The position numbers and the translations under genes were made by a program. Positions 42,637 through 50,795 of a stretch of DNA of 64,000 nucleotides are shown here, in pieces (the stretch's first letter is position 1; the number at the start of each line of letters is the position of its first letter). Below the pieces are notes generated by a model, which searched no databases, was not told the DNA's origin, and was given only the letters and a program-made list of their open reading frames with translations. This DNA comes from Lachnospiraceae bacterium KGMB03038 (GTDB lineage: Bacteria > Bacillota > Clostridia > Lachnospirales > Lachnospiraceae), in NCBI GenBank assembly GCA_007361935.1, contig CP041667.1:2756501-2820500 (forward strand), written 5' to 3'.

Positions 42637-44121
42637 TTATCCTGTAATCATTTTTTCTAAAATCTGATCCGCTTCTGTCCCGTCATTCTCTTTTGTATAA
42701 ACGATCCGCCCGTGATTCATTACAAGTATACGATCCGCCACCGCAAGAACTTCGTTTAGCTCAGAAGAAATCATAAGAATCCCCACTCCTTGATCCGCAA
42801 GCTCTGTCAACAGACGATATATCTCATTTTTCGCTCCAATATCAACCCCCGATGTAGGTTCATCAACAATCAGGATTTTAGGATCTGAATGTATCCATTT
42901 TGAAAACAGTACTTTTTGCTGATTCCCACCACTCAAATTCTTTACTTTTTCATTTTTATCGGGTGTCTTGATCCCCACATGATGAATACTTTCATCGGCT
43001 GCCTGTGCTTCCTTCTTTCGGTTCATCCCAAGGTGCCCTGCAAATTTCTTCAAAGAAGCCGATGTAATATTATGTTCAATGCTCTTTTCCAGAAAAACTC
43101 CATATCTTGCCCGATCCTCAGTCAGATAACAAATCCCTTTTTCTATAGCTTCCGAAATTCCACTGACTTTTTCCCATTTCCCGTCCAGAAACATTTTTCC
43201 CTTTTCTGGTTTCACCGCCCCGATTAGACCGAGTGCTAATTCCGTTCTCCCCGATCCAACAAGTCCGATCAATCCTACGATCTCTCCAGCTCCTATAGAA
43301 AAAGAAATATTCTGATATTGGAAAGTTTTAGTGAATCCTTCGACCCTGAGTATCTCTTTCCCGCTTGGAGCCGTATGGTGATACCTTGAAAAATCCATCT
43401 GTTTTCCTAACATTGCCTCTACCAGATCCTGATAAGAATATTCTCTGGTTGGCTTTTCCGCTGCCACCTTCCCATCTCTCAAGACGGTAATCCAATCTGA
43501 AATCTGAAATACCTCGTCTAATTTGTGAGAAATATAGATTATCGACACCTCTTTTTTTAATTTCCGAATCGTTTCATAAAGCATCTGGATTTCTCTACTC
43601 GACAAAGCAGAAGTGGGTTCGTCCATGATCACAACCTTCGCCTTAAAATAAACAGCCCTGGCAAGCAAAACAAGCTGCTGCTGAGCAATGCTCAACTGTG
43701 AACACTCCATCGACTCATCAATCTGCCCACATCCCATTGAATCCAAAACTCTTCTTGCTTCTCGAAGCAAGTCCCTCCTACGGAACATTCCACTGATTCC
43801 ACATCCCATGCAGATGTTCTCTGCTACTGAAAGATTTTGAAACAGGCTGATATCCTGGTACATAACTGTAATGCCTTTTTCCAGCATTCCTGCCGGGTTA
43901 ATCCTTCGCATTAATTCTCCGTCTACGTAAATCTGGGCCCCCGGCTCTGGTTTAACTACCCCGGAAATAATTTTGATCAAAGTTGATTTCCCAGCGCCGT
44001 TTTCTCCCACAAGCGCATGAACCTCGCCTTTCCTAAGACGAAACGCCACATCATCCAGCACTAGGTGATTCCCATATTTTTTTCGAATATGTTTTAATTC
44101 CAGTACATTTTTTTCTCTCAT
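42637..44121 (-). CDS. Sugar-type ABC importer ATPase, duplicated domains (RbsA/LsrA type)
   Basis: 494 residues with two nucleotide-binding halves. The first has GENGAGKSTLIKI, LSIAQQQLV and VIMDEPTSALS. The second has GLVGSGRTEL (degenerate Walker A), LSGGNQQKV and LIVDEPTSGVD. Such fused ATPases power ribose, galactose and AI-2 importers. It overlaps the methyltransferase stop by 4 bases (ATGA). Confidence 0.92.
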   Translation of the reverse strand: MREKNVLELKHIRKKYGNHLVLDDVAFRLRKGEVHALVGENGAGKSTLIKIISGVVKPEPGAQIYVDGELMRRINPAGMLEKGITVMYQDISLFQNLSVAENICMGCGISGMFRRRDLLREARRVLDSMGCGQIDESMECSQLSIAQQQLVLLARAVYFKAKVVIMDEPTSALSSREIQMLYETIRKLKKEVSIIYISHKLDEVFQISDWITVLRDGKVAAEKPTREYSYQDLVEAMLGKQMDFSRYHHTAPSGKEILRVEGFTKTFQYQNISFSIGAGEIVGLIGLVGSGRTELALGLIGAVKPEKGKMFLDGKWEKVSGISEAIEKGICYLTEDRARYGVFLEKSIEHNITSASLKKFAGHLGMNRKKEAQAADESIHHVGIKTPDKNEKVKNLSGGNQQKVLFSKWIHSDPKILIVDEPTSGVDIGAKNEIYRLLTELADQGVGILMISSELNEVLAVADRILVMNHGRIVYTKENDGTEADQILEKMITG

Positions 44122-45203
44122 CTTTGTAAGCCTTCACAAGAGTATTTTCGGACGGCTTCCACAAAATACTCTACCTTTTCTCTCGGTGTACCAATTGGTA
44201 TCTGGCATCCAGAAGCTACCGCATAACCTTTCTTGCATTTTCCCATGGTATGGATACAGCGACGGACATCTGCTTCAATCTCTTCTTTTGTCCCTTGAGA
44301 GATCACTCCTACCGGATCCACATTCCCCATAATGCAAAAAACATCCTGAAACTCTTCCTTCGCCTTTCCAAAATCTATAATATTGTCTAAACTAAGACTC
44401 GCCACAGAAAGCTGTTTCAAATATGGCCAGATTGCCACCGTATTACCACACATATGGAGTCCTGGCTTTTTCCCCGTTTTTTCATACACATAATCGACTA
44501 ATTCTTTCGTATATGGATAAACCAACTTAGCATATTTTTTAGGATTCAAAATACTTGGAGAAGCAAGCGGATCCGCCATGCTGATCCCCACATCTAATCC
44601 TGCCACTGTATCAACCCAGACCTTACAGCTATCTGTCACGTAGCGCATTAAGATATGTACATTTTCTTCTTCTCGATAGATATCTCTCAACAGGCGTTCC
44701 ACTCCGCGCAGATACCCCGCAATCGTGAATGGGCCCGCAATACTGGACCCCACTCCTACAATCCCATCGGCCTTGTCCCGTAAAATTTTGCATGCCTCCA
44801 GAAAAAGAGGCATTCTGCCATCCCTTTTAGGATTTAATAGTTCCCTGTTTGAAAGCTGCTGATAGTCTTCTATTCTCCCACGACCCGCATAAGGTCCTGA
44901 ATCCTCTGGGAAAATCACTTCTGCTCCCAAAGCCTCTGCAATTCCATACGCATCTGGCCCAAGTCCCAATCCATCATGCCCTAACCGATTAAAGACTTCA
45001 ATCTCTGTATTTACCATATATTCCACAGAATGCCAGTAGTTACGGACATTCTGCCCAATCCAGGATGCACTGCTGTCTCCCAGAAATGGGACACAGGGAT
45101 AACGGTCCAACGCTTCTGGAGAAGCCACCCTTTCCATCCTTTCTACCGGCAGCAGTTCATCTTTTTGATTTGGATAAATTTTCTGAATATTCACGCTTCT
45201 CAC
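44118..45203 (-). CDS. UroD/MtaA-like cobalamin-dependent methyltransferase family protein
   Basis: 361 residues, uroporphyrinogen decarboxylase fold. A Zn-type motif is visible: HMCGNT (HxC) with a distant Cys in ASGCQIPIGTP, as in MtaA/MtbA methyltransferases that move methyl groups between corrinoid proteins and thiols. True HemE lacks this set. It is the first gene of the ABC operon. The start is uncertain: GTG at 45203, or a second GTG at 45194. A TAA in frame lies just upstream, and a run of 10 Gs is in the leader. Function in the operon (demethylating an imported compound) is inference. Confidence 0.75.
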   Translation of the reverse strand: MRSVNIQKIYPNQKDELLPVERMERVASPEALDRYPCVPFLGDSSASWIGQNVRNYWHSVEYMVNTEIEVFNRLGHDGLGLGPDAYGIAEALGAEVIFPEDSGPYAGRGRIEDYQQLSNRELLNPKRDGRMPLFLEACKILRDKADGIVGVGSSIAGPFTIAGYLRGVERLLRDIYREEENVHILMRYVTDSCKVWVDTVAGLDVGISMADPLASPSILNPKKYAKLVYPYTKELVDYVYEKTGKKPGLHMCGNTVAIWPYLKQLSVASLSLDNIIDFGKAKEEFQDVFCIMGNVDPVGVISQGTKEEIEADVRRCIHTMGKCKKGYAVASGCQIPIGTPREKVEYFVEAVRKYSCEGLQR

Positions 45204-45218
45204 CCAACATCCATTTTA

Positions 45219-45228
45219 CCCCCCCCCC
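45219..45228 (-). repeat. G10 homopolymer tract in the leader of the methyltransferase-ABC operon
   Basis: Ten consecutive Gs on the coding strand, 16-25 bases upstream of the GTG start. Such tracts are prone to slippage. It is upstream of an in-frame stop, so length changes would alter spacing, not reading frame. Confidence 0.6.
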
Positions 45229-45257
45229 TAAGAATTCTGTCCAATCGAAAAAAGATA

Positions 45258-45285
45258 TATATATTATTTGTATTTTCTATATCAA
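45258..45285 (-). promoter_or_regulatory. Possible promoter of the methyltransferase-ABC operon
   Basis: Minus strand TTGATA (45285-45280), 16-base spacer, TATATA (45263-45258). The AT-rich context lowers certainty. Confidence 0.4.
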
Positions 45286-45321
45286 ATCACTTCCACGCCT
45301 AATACAAATCGTTTTATTTAG

Positions 45322-45359
45322 TCAAATATATTGACATAAATAAATATATTTGATATTGT
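45322..45359 (+). promoter_or_regulatory. Promoter and operator of the XRE gene
   Basis: TTGACA (45331-45336), 17-base spacer, TATTGT (45354-45359). A perfect inverted repeat TCAAATATATT (45322-45332) / AATATATTTGA (45343-45353) brackets the spacer, so autoregulation by the XRE protein is likely. Confidence 0.7.
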
Positions 45360-45379
45360 CTATTTGGGAGGTAAATCTT

Positions 45380-45880
45380 ATGGACGCCAAAAAACAAAAA
45401 CAGATTCAATGTTTACAGGATAATCTTTCATCTATCCGGAAAATTGCCGGTTGGACCGCGGAAGAGCTTGGTGAACAAATCGGAGTCACCAAGCAGACTA
45501 TCAGCAATCTGGAAAACAAGAAAACACCAATGACCTTGACCCAGTATATTGCGATCCGTTCTGTCATCGACTACGAGATTGCCACAAACAAGGAAAACAC
45601 CATACTCCCTCAGGTTGTGACGATCTTATTAGACAATTATGAGGCGTTGGCGGATGAAGATTACGATAAAGTCAAGGAGGCCGCGGCCGCTGTAAGCGCT
45701 TCCGCCGCCAGCGGCGCGGCCGCCGCTACGCTTTCCGCTATGCTGACCGGCGCGCTGACTCCCATTGGAGGAATGGCGGCGGGACTTATAGGCCCCGCAA
45801 GCGTTGTCGCCGGCGGCGCCGCGTACTGGCTCGCCAAGCTGCACCCGAAGAAAAAAAACAAAGAGAAAAAGCAGAAATAA
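45380..45880 (+). CDS. XRE-family regulator with C-terminal glycine-zipper membrane segment
   Basis: 166 residues. The helix-turn-helix (GWTAEELGEQIGVTKQTISN, about residues 20-39) is followed by a linker. Then come 60 residues of Ala/Gly-rich hydrophobic sequence (SAASGAAAATLSAML and GLIGPASVVAGGAAYW) and a basic tail. This looks like a membrane-inserting or oligomerising glycine-zipper, unusual for a DNA-binding protein. GGGAGG sets the ATG at 45380. The next gene starts 10 bases on, so they are an operon. Confidence 0.7.
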   Translation: MDAKKQKQIQCLQDNLSSIRKIAGWTAEELGEQIGVTKQTISNLENKKTPMTLTQYIAIRSVIDYEIATNKENTILPQVVTILLDNYEALADEDYDKVKEAAAAVSASAASGAAAATLSAMLTGALTPIGGMAAGLIGPASVVAGGAAYWLAKLHPKKKNKEKKQK

Positions 45881-45890
45881 AGGAGAAATT

Positions 45891-46157
45891 ATGGATTACA
45901 CTTTGACAGAAACGTTAAAACATTTCAAAACGTCTCCAACGGAATTAAACAAATCAAACACCAAGAAGATCAAAGAACAGTTTCCCGTCCCCAGAGAGCA
46001 GAAAATCCTTTGGGCAGATATAGACTTTGGCCGCAGAATATCCGGGATGGTCCTGACAGACACCGGAATCTTTATCAAAGGCGGAAAAGATGCCATCAAA
46101 CTGGCCAACGAGAAAGTAAAGAGCAAAAAGGAAAAGGTCACTGTTATTTATCATTAA
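45891..46157 (+). CDS. PH-like domain protein, probably truncated by the conjugative element
   Basis: 88 residues. A helical N-terminus is followed by KILWADIDFGRRISGMVLTD and GIFIKGG, strands like those of bacterial PH/YcxB-type proteins that report membrane or stress state. The frame ends abruptly after VTVIYH where the AT-rich element boundary begins. Relatives I recall continue past this point with further aromatic-rich strands, so I think the 3' part was displaced by insertion of the ICE. That is inference. AAAGGAG lies before the ATG. Confidence 0.6.
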   Translation: MDYTLTETLKHFKTSPTELNKSNTKKIKEQFPVPREQKILWADIDFGRRISGMVLTDTGIFIKGGKDAIKLANEKVKSKKEKVTVIYH

Positions 46158-46198
46158 ATCACAAAGTAATTTTTGACTATCTTTTCAAAAGTTCTTAT

Positions 46199-46236
46199 AT
46201 GCCGGTATAGCCTATTGTTACAGGCTTTTCCGGCAT
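46199..46236. terminator. Hairpin beyond the integrase gene
   Basis: ATGCCGG pairs with CCGGCAT, with an inner AGCCT/AGGCT pair. Five Ts follow on the plus strand. It lies between the ICE end and the int stop and may shield int from outside transcription. Confidence 0.6.
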
Positions 46237-46331
46237 TTTTCATTGTGGAAGATACTCTCAAATCTTCTTATATCCCCGTATGTTTTTGTGTTCAAAAGTA
46301 GTATGTGGAGTAGTAAATTCTCCATTTACTA

Positions 46332-47525
46332 CTATGCAATCAGCCGCTTCATTTCGGTTATTGACGTTTCGGAAGTTGTGTGTGCGTAATAGTTCAGCGT
46401 CATATTGATGTTGGAATGTCCCATGATGTATTGCAATGCTTTAGGGTTCATTCCCGCATTTGCTAACGTGGTGCAGAATGTGTGGCGTAAGGTGTGCGGT
46501 GTCATTACCTTTGGCAATGCGACCTTTTGCGTTTTGTTGTATTTCCTTACAAGCCCCCGGAACATACTTTCATAGTTGACTGCCACTTTTGGCAAGCCGT
46601 TCCGGTTAAGGAACAGAAACTTTGTGTAGCCCTCTAAAATAACAGGCTGTACATATTTCCGTTTATTTAGCACCCGTTGAAATGCTTCCAACACTTTTTC
46701 ACTCATAGGAATAACCCGGTTGCCGCTTTTCGTCTTAGGCGTTTCCACATAGTAGCCCACATCTGCAATCTTCAAAAGTTGGTGGTCTACATTGATAAGC
46801 TGTTTGTCTAAGTCAATGTCAGCTTCCGTCAGTCCGCAGAGTTCCGAAATGCGAAGCCCTGTCCCTAACAGTATGATAATCTCGTCGTAGTATTTCTGAT
46901 AGACTTTATCATGCTGTACAAAGGACAGAAAAGCCGCTTCCTGCGTAGGGGATAGAGGTTCCTTTGGTTCCGTATCATCTTCAAGGACTGTGTTCAACTG
47001 GAAGTCAAATGGATTTTTACGAATACAATCGTCCTGTATGGCTGTGTAAAAGGCAGCCTTTAAGGAACGCTTGTGGTTGTTGATAGTCTTGAAGCCGTAA
47101 CCTTTTTCTTTCATGCGTAACGCCCATTCCTTTGCGTCGGAGAGCTTCACATTTTCAATCCGGCAGGCTCCAAGTTTATCCTCCTGCAAAATCCGCATGA
47201 GCTGTTTTCGCCCCTGCTTTGTACCATGCCGCACATTTGCCCGGTGGCGTATCTGCTTTGCGTAGAGTTGGCAGACCGTCATTTTCTTTCCGATATGGTC
47301 GATACCGTCGTCAAGGTCTTTTTGGATTTCTTTCTCTTTTTCCCTCAACGCTATATCGTCGCGCTTTCCTGCCGGGGTTTTGTCCGTAGGCACTAACTTC
47401 CAAGAATAAACAAACTGCGGTTTCCCAAAGGTATCTATATATTTGTAGGCATATCTCCCGTCTTTTCTCTGGCTCTCTCCGGTGCGGAGAATACGATTTT
47501 TATTATCCCGTCTTTTTTCCGACAT
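46332..47525 (-). CDS. int: Tyrosine recombinase integrase, Tn916/Tn1549 type
   Basis: 397 residues. It begins MSEKRRDNKNRILRTGESQR, the arm-binding domain of Tn916 Int. The catalytic domain has Arg in GTGLRISELCGL, HTLRHTF (His-x-x-Arg) and the nucleophile Tyr in LNYYAHTT. The start at 47525 has AAGGAG upstream; the open frame to 47585 is not needed. It catalyses excision and integration of the ICE with Xis. Confidence 0.95.
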   Translation of the reverse strand: MSEKRRDNKNRILRTGESQRKDGRYAYKYIDTFGKPQFVYSWKLVPTDKTPAGKRDDIALREKEKEIQKDLDDGIDHIGKKMTVCQLYAKQIRHRANVRHGTKQGRKQLMRILQEDKLGACRIENVKLSDAKEWALRMKEKGYGFKTINNHKRSLKAAFYTAIQDDCIRKNPFDFQLNTVLEDDTEPKEPLSPTQEAAFLSFVQHDKVYQKYYDEIIILLGTGLRISELCGLTEADIDLDKQLINVDHQLLKIADVGYYVETPKTKSGNRVIPMSEKVLEAFQRVLNKRKYVQPVILEGYTKFLFLNRNGLPKVAVNYESMFRGLVRKYNKTQKVALPKVMTPHTLRHTFCTTLANAGMNPKALQYIMGHSNINMTLNYYAHTTSETSITEMKRLIA

Positions 47526-47604
47526 CGTTATGCTCCTTTCCATAATGGAAAGAGCCTTGATATGCTTGACTACATTGTACCACATTCAAGGCTCGATTTC
47601 ACTA

Positions 47605-47808
47605 TTAGATTGCGTCCACCGTATCAATCATTTTTTCAAACTGCTTACGCTTAATCTGAATACGGTTTCCGTTCATCATTACCCAGTCCGGGACGGGATT
47701 TTCTTCTGCCAGTTTCCGCAGCTTGCTTTCTCCGATACGGAAATATTTTGCTGCTTCTTCTATGGTAAGAGTGTACTTTTCCCAAATCGGCACGTCGTTA
47801 TTGTTCAA
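47605..47808 (-). CDS. xis: Excisionase, Tn916 Xis type
   Basis: 67 residues. [20 protein letters not shown] and the C-terminal [17 protein letters not shown] match Tn916 Xis closely. I used a TTG start at 47808 because GGGGG precedes it by 8 bases and the length then matches Xis; no ATG is well placed. It directs Int toward excision. It lies 79 bases upstream of int on the same strand. Confidence 0.92.
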   Translation of the reverse strand: MNNNDVPIWEKYTLTIEEAAKYFRIGESKLRKLAEENPVPDWVMMNGNRIQIKRKQFEKMIDTVDAI

Positions 47809-48228
47809 TTTGTCGTCCCCCTTTCTTAATGGGTCAAAAATCAATCTGTAACATAGGCTTTAATCGGACGGCTATTAGCGTAACCTCATGGGACTTGCAC
47901 CCCTCCGGCGGTCTGCCGAAGCCCTACCCATTGCCTGCGACGCTTCTAACGCTCGGACTATGGCTGTAAGGAAGTATCATTATGTATTCTGTGCGTTATC
48001 GCCCGCAGGCTGCTATCCCTGCTTTACGGTGTGGTATTTCTCGCTCGCTTTTCTGTTAAGAGAAAGGTCATGGCGTACCCGCCGCATGGCTCGGCACAAA
48101 AGGAACGTATCCGATTTGCCTTATGCTGCGTCGCCGTTCTATTGCGCCGCTTTCTTTATCAAAGAGCAGGGGGCTGTCTTGCGGTATGGAACGGAAAAGG
48201 GGAAAGAAGCGTTCCAATATCGCGTAGG
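47809..48228. other. 420-base GC-rich region without a supported gene
   Basis: Between xis and the Orf8-like gene. It contains short hairpins (CCGGCGG and GCCG elements near 47910), and several overlapping frames on the plus strand stay open, but none has a good ribosome site or a recognisable protein. Possibly a structured leader controlling xis/int, as read-through control is known in Tn916 relatives. Confidence 0.4.
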
Positions 48229-48486
48229 TTATTCAGCCCGAAAAGTGAGGATAGCCCTCATCAGTCTTGCTTGCAGCCGTTCCCGAATATCCTCGTCAAC
48301 GCCATAATAGACATTGCCGCGCTCGTCGTAGAGCTTCCGCATGGAAAGACTTGCTATGTAGCCGCTGAAATGCTGCAAGACCATTTTCATAGCGTCCGGG
48401 TCGCCTTTGCTCGCCGCCAAAATAACGGGATAGGGAACAAGGGCATTTTCCGGGTAGTCGTTTTGATTACCATTCGTTCCATTCAT
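48229..48486 (-). CDS. Orf8-like helix-turn-helix protein of Tn916-type elements
   Basis: 85 residues. An N-terminal sigma-region-2-like helix bundle with ASKGDPDAMKMVLQHFSGYI. These short proteins pair with the Orf7-like sigma factor. It overlaps the sigma gene by 20 bases. GGAGG precedes the ATG. Likely role: control of conjugation/excision genes. Confidence 0.8.
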   Translation of the reverse strand: MNGTNGNQNDYPENALVPYPVILAASKGDPDAMKMVLQHFSGYIASLSMRKLYDERGNVYYGVDEDIRERLQARLMRAILTFRAE

Positions 48487-48907
48487 CAGCGTGTTCCTCC
48501 AAATATTTCTTTAACAGTTCAAAAGAGCTTGTCCGTCTGTACTGTATCGTGCTGCGCGACGTATTGAACATTTTTCCGATTTCCACGTCAGTCATGCCCT
48601 CGAAATAGTACAGAAGTATAGCAGTTCTCTTTTCTTCCGGCAGGGTGCGTATTGCTTCAAGCAATAACTTCGGGGTTATTTCTTTTCCTGCCATTTGATA
48701 AGTCGGCTCGGCTGTTTCAGCTTGAAAATATTTATCCGTAGTGTAAAGCTGCCGTTCCTCATGCAAGGCAAGGTCACAAAAAGAAACTTCCCGTTTCCTG
48801 CGTCGCCGGATTTCATCATGGGCGTTACAGGCTTCGTTGTGTAGCACCCGTTTACAGAAACTTTGAAAGACACATTGCTTCTGAAATTCTCTGCGATTAG
48901 GTTCCAT
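48467..48907 (-). CDS. Orf7-like sigma-70 family factor of the ICE
   Basis: 146 residues. The C-terminal region-4 helix-turn-helix LPEEKRTAILLYYFEGMTDV and then IGKMFNTSRSTIQYRRTSSF is clear. The N-terminal part is short and Cys/Arg-rich. In Tn916 the homologue activates transcription of int/xis and transfer genes. AAAGGAGGTG lies before the ATG. Confidence 0.85.
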   Translation of the reverse strand: MEPNRREFQKQCVFQSFCKRVLHNEACNAHDEIRRRRKREVSFCDLALHEERQLYTTDKYFQAETAEPTYQMAGKEITPKLLLEAIRTLPEEKRTAILLYYFEGMTDVEIGKMFNTSRSTIQYRRTSSFELLKKYLEEHADEWNEW

Positions 48908-49237
48908 GTAATCACCTCCTTTCTGCCGAAAGGCGGTAGTACCTCCCCTTTTCGCGGGATAATACAGACGACTTTTTTAAACGCCGGACGAAAGCGAAAA
49001 TTTCTTTGAAAAATCTTCTGTAAAATGCAAAATGCGCCCATCTGCAAGGCGCAGACCGACGCATAGGAAATAACAGCAGTATTTAATTGATTTGATAGTT
49101 CATCTGTATAGTCGGACTTGTCCGGTGGGGGAGCTATACTTTTTTTAATGAATGTAACCTATGTATGCTGTATAGCAACAAAGAAATCCCCATAGCGGCA
49201 GCCCTCCTAAATGCCGCTAATTTATGTTAGCAGTAGA

Positions 49238-49278
49238 CAAAAAGAAGCGGCGGCTCTAAAAATTAAAGCCACCGCTTC
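49238..49278 (-). terminator. Terminator at the end of the immunity cargo operon
   Basis: GAAGCGGcGGCT pairs with AGCCaCCGCTTC (one mismatch), followed on the minus strand by five Ts. It would end transcripts from the immunity genes. Confidence 0.65.
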
Positions 49279-49301
49279 AAATGCGCGTGAAAATATGTCT
49301 G

Positions 49302-49337
49302 CGCTACGACGGCTTTTTTTCTTTTGCTGTCGTAGCG
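49302..49337. repeat. Hairpin with T-rich loop
   Basis: CGCTACGAC and GTCGTAGCG form a perfect 9-bp stem separated by 18 bases rich in T. Function unknown. Confidence 0.5.
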
Positions 49338-49449
49338 TAGAATTAGGAAGTGTGCATAAAAGACACTATTTTTTCAGTAGTGAGGAATCCAAATTACCAA
49401 AACTTGTTACTCCACACCGAATAAAACCTACCATATCAAGCTATTTGAA

Positions 49450-49707
49450 TCAGAGTTCAATTCTTGCTTTTGATGGTTTATCTTCACAATAGATAACTTT
49501 AATCGTTGTTCCCTTGTCAGGAATTTTGTTTCCTGCGCCAATCCATTTTTGGCAGGTGTAATCTTTGACGCCTATCGTGTATTTGACCTTGATAATATGT
49601 GGAAAAGCTGCACCATCCATAGCATGGGTACGGACAGGTTTACGATTTACTTTTAACCACCATTGTTTTGTAACTGAAATTACAGTTCCTGTTGTTTCCT
49701 TTTCCAT
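49450..49707 (-). CDS. Small hypothetical protein in the immunity operon
   Basis: 85 residues, soluble, beta-rich and basic at the N-terminus: TGTVISVTKQWWLKVNRKPV, later VKYTIGVKDYTCQKW and GTTIKVIYCED. The strand pattern suggests a small beta-barrel. I recall similar small proteins labelled only as hypothetical. It is the last gene of the cargo, with a GGAGG ribosome site. No function can be assigned. Confidence 0.6.
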   Translation of the reverse strand: MEKETTGTVISVTKQWWLKVNRKPVRTHAMDGAAFPHIIKVKYTIGVKDYTCQKWIGAGNKIPDKGTTIKVIYCEDKPSKARIEL

Positions 49708-49765
49708 AAGTTATACCTCCGATGTTAATTTAGAATGAGTAATTTTCTATTTAGATAGCTACATA

Positions 49766-49942
49766 TTAAAGCAAACTGCCCTTTAATCCTTTTTTGAAAA
49801 CCAATACAGCCCTTTCGGTTCCCCAAAATGACATTGTGACAAGGCGATAGCTTTCCTTTTCCATTTCCTCTATTTTGGCATTGATTTTCACTGTCGCATT
49901 TTCAATAGTAATTTCTTCTAATAATTCTGTCCTATACATCAT
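49766..49942 (-). CDS. Small hypothetical protein in the immunity operon
   Basis: 58 residues: MMYRTELLEEITIENATVKI and a C-terminus with SFWGTERAVLVFKKGLKGSL. GGAGG lies 7 bases before the ATG at 49942. The frame is open to 49978. It is 62 bases downstream of the second permease. No family recognised. Confidence 0.55.
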   Translation of the reverse strand: MMYRTELLEEITIENATVKINAKIEEMEKESYRLVTMSFWGTERAVLVFKKGLKGSLL

Positions 49943-50003
49943 ATCTTTACCTCCATAATTATTAAATAGATGATACATATTTTCGGTTCAATCTTTTTGG
50001 TAT

Positions 50004-50795
50004 TTACCAACCTTTTTTTCTAACTGCTTTTTTCTTCTTACCAACAGTCAATGTACCGGGTTCTTTCTTTTTATTTGCAAGAATAATCATAGAAATCAAG
50101 AAAGTCAAAACTATTGTAATGAAAGCGGGGAAAATGTGATAAGTATAACCATATTCCGCACCACAAGTAGGGTCTACTAAAATCATGCTTGCTTTAATCG
50201 GATAATAATTTAACAGTGTTCCTTCAAAAGTTCCAAAATATCCATACACAAAAGCTAGTGCAACTCCACCCAAAAAATTATTTGCCGAACAACAGAATAT
50301 CAGAATAATCGGCAAGACTGAAATATAAATTCCTATATTCGCCCCAGTAACACGAATAAACATATTGAGTAGATTGCCAAAATGAACTCCCGGAAATCCG
50401 ACAATAATATTGATTACTAATGCTATCACACAACCTATAAGACTAAAGCTGATTGTCAACAGCAATAGAATAAGTAATTTTCCAGAAAGTAACTGTTTAT
50501 ATGGAATAGGAATTGTTAATATATTCTTCATAGTATCGTCTGTATATTCCCTTGTTATGATATAACCTGCAATCAGTGCAATAATAATCGGAAAAAATAA
50601 GGTACAATTACTAATCATAACCTGTTGCATAAAATAGTCAAACGTCCATGTCGGTCCACCGTTGGCTGTGGAATAAAACAGTGACAGCAACGGAGAAAGT
50701 GTTGTCATAATAATTCCGGCTTTTATTACAGAATATCGTTTTAATTTTAAAAATTCAGTTTTTATTATATTTCTCATATCTTTTACCTCGTCCAT
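50004..50795 (-). CDS. Lantibiotic-immunity type ABC permease (LanG-like)
   Basis: 263 residues, six membrane segments, ABC-2 type, with EYTDDTMKNILTIPIPY, a loop typical of bacitracin/lantibiotic exporters. It overlaps the first permease by 13 bases. With its partner and the ATPase it is likely to expel an antimicrobial peptide from the membrane. The C-terminal tail is very basic. Confidence 0.82.
   Translation of the reverse strand: MDEVKDMRNIIKTEFLKLKRYSVIKAGIIMTTLSPLLSLFYSTANGGPTWTFDYFMQQVMISNCTLFFPIIIALIAGYIITREYTDDTMKNILTIPIPYKQLLSGKLLILLLLTISFSLIGCVIALVINIIVGFPGVHFGNLLNMFIRVTGANIGIYISVLPIILIFCCSANNFLGGVALAFVYGYFGTFEGTLLNYYPIKASMILVDPTCGAEYGYTYHIFPAFITIVLTFLISMIILANKKKEPGTLTVGKKKKAVRKKGW

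Larger units (their letters stand above)
48908..49449. other. 542-base non-coding region with two hairpins
   Basis: No supported gene. It contains the minus-strand terminator at 49238-49278 and a second hairpin at 49302-49337 (CGCTACGAC/GTCGTAGCG around a T-rich loop). A TATACT-like box and a T-run near 49130 may be part of the promoter for the sigma gene on the minus strand. It is the junction between ICE backbone and AT-rich cargo. Confidence 0.5.

Noticed and set aside
44118..45203. Uroporphyrinogen decarboxylase HemE
   Set aside because: It has the HxC...C zinc motif of MtaA-type methyltransferases and sits with a sugar-type ABC operon, not heme genes.
46158..46331. Exact left attachment site of the ICE
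   Set aside because: I could not recognise the terminal repeats of Tn1549/Tn916 in this stretch, so only an approximate boundary is given.
47888..48567. Two long plus-strand frames (139 and 178 codons) between xis and the Orf8-like gene
   Set aside because: No ribosome binding site, skewed Arg/Ser/Cys-rich composition, and they run antisense into the Orf8/Orf7 genes; treated as non-coding.
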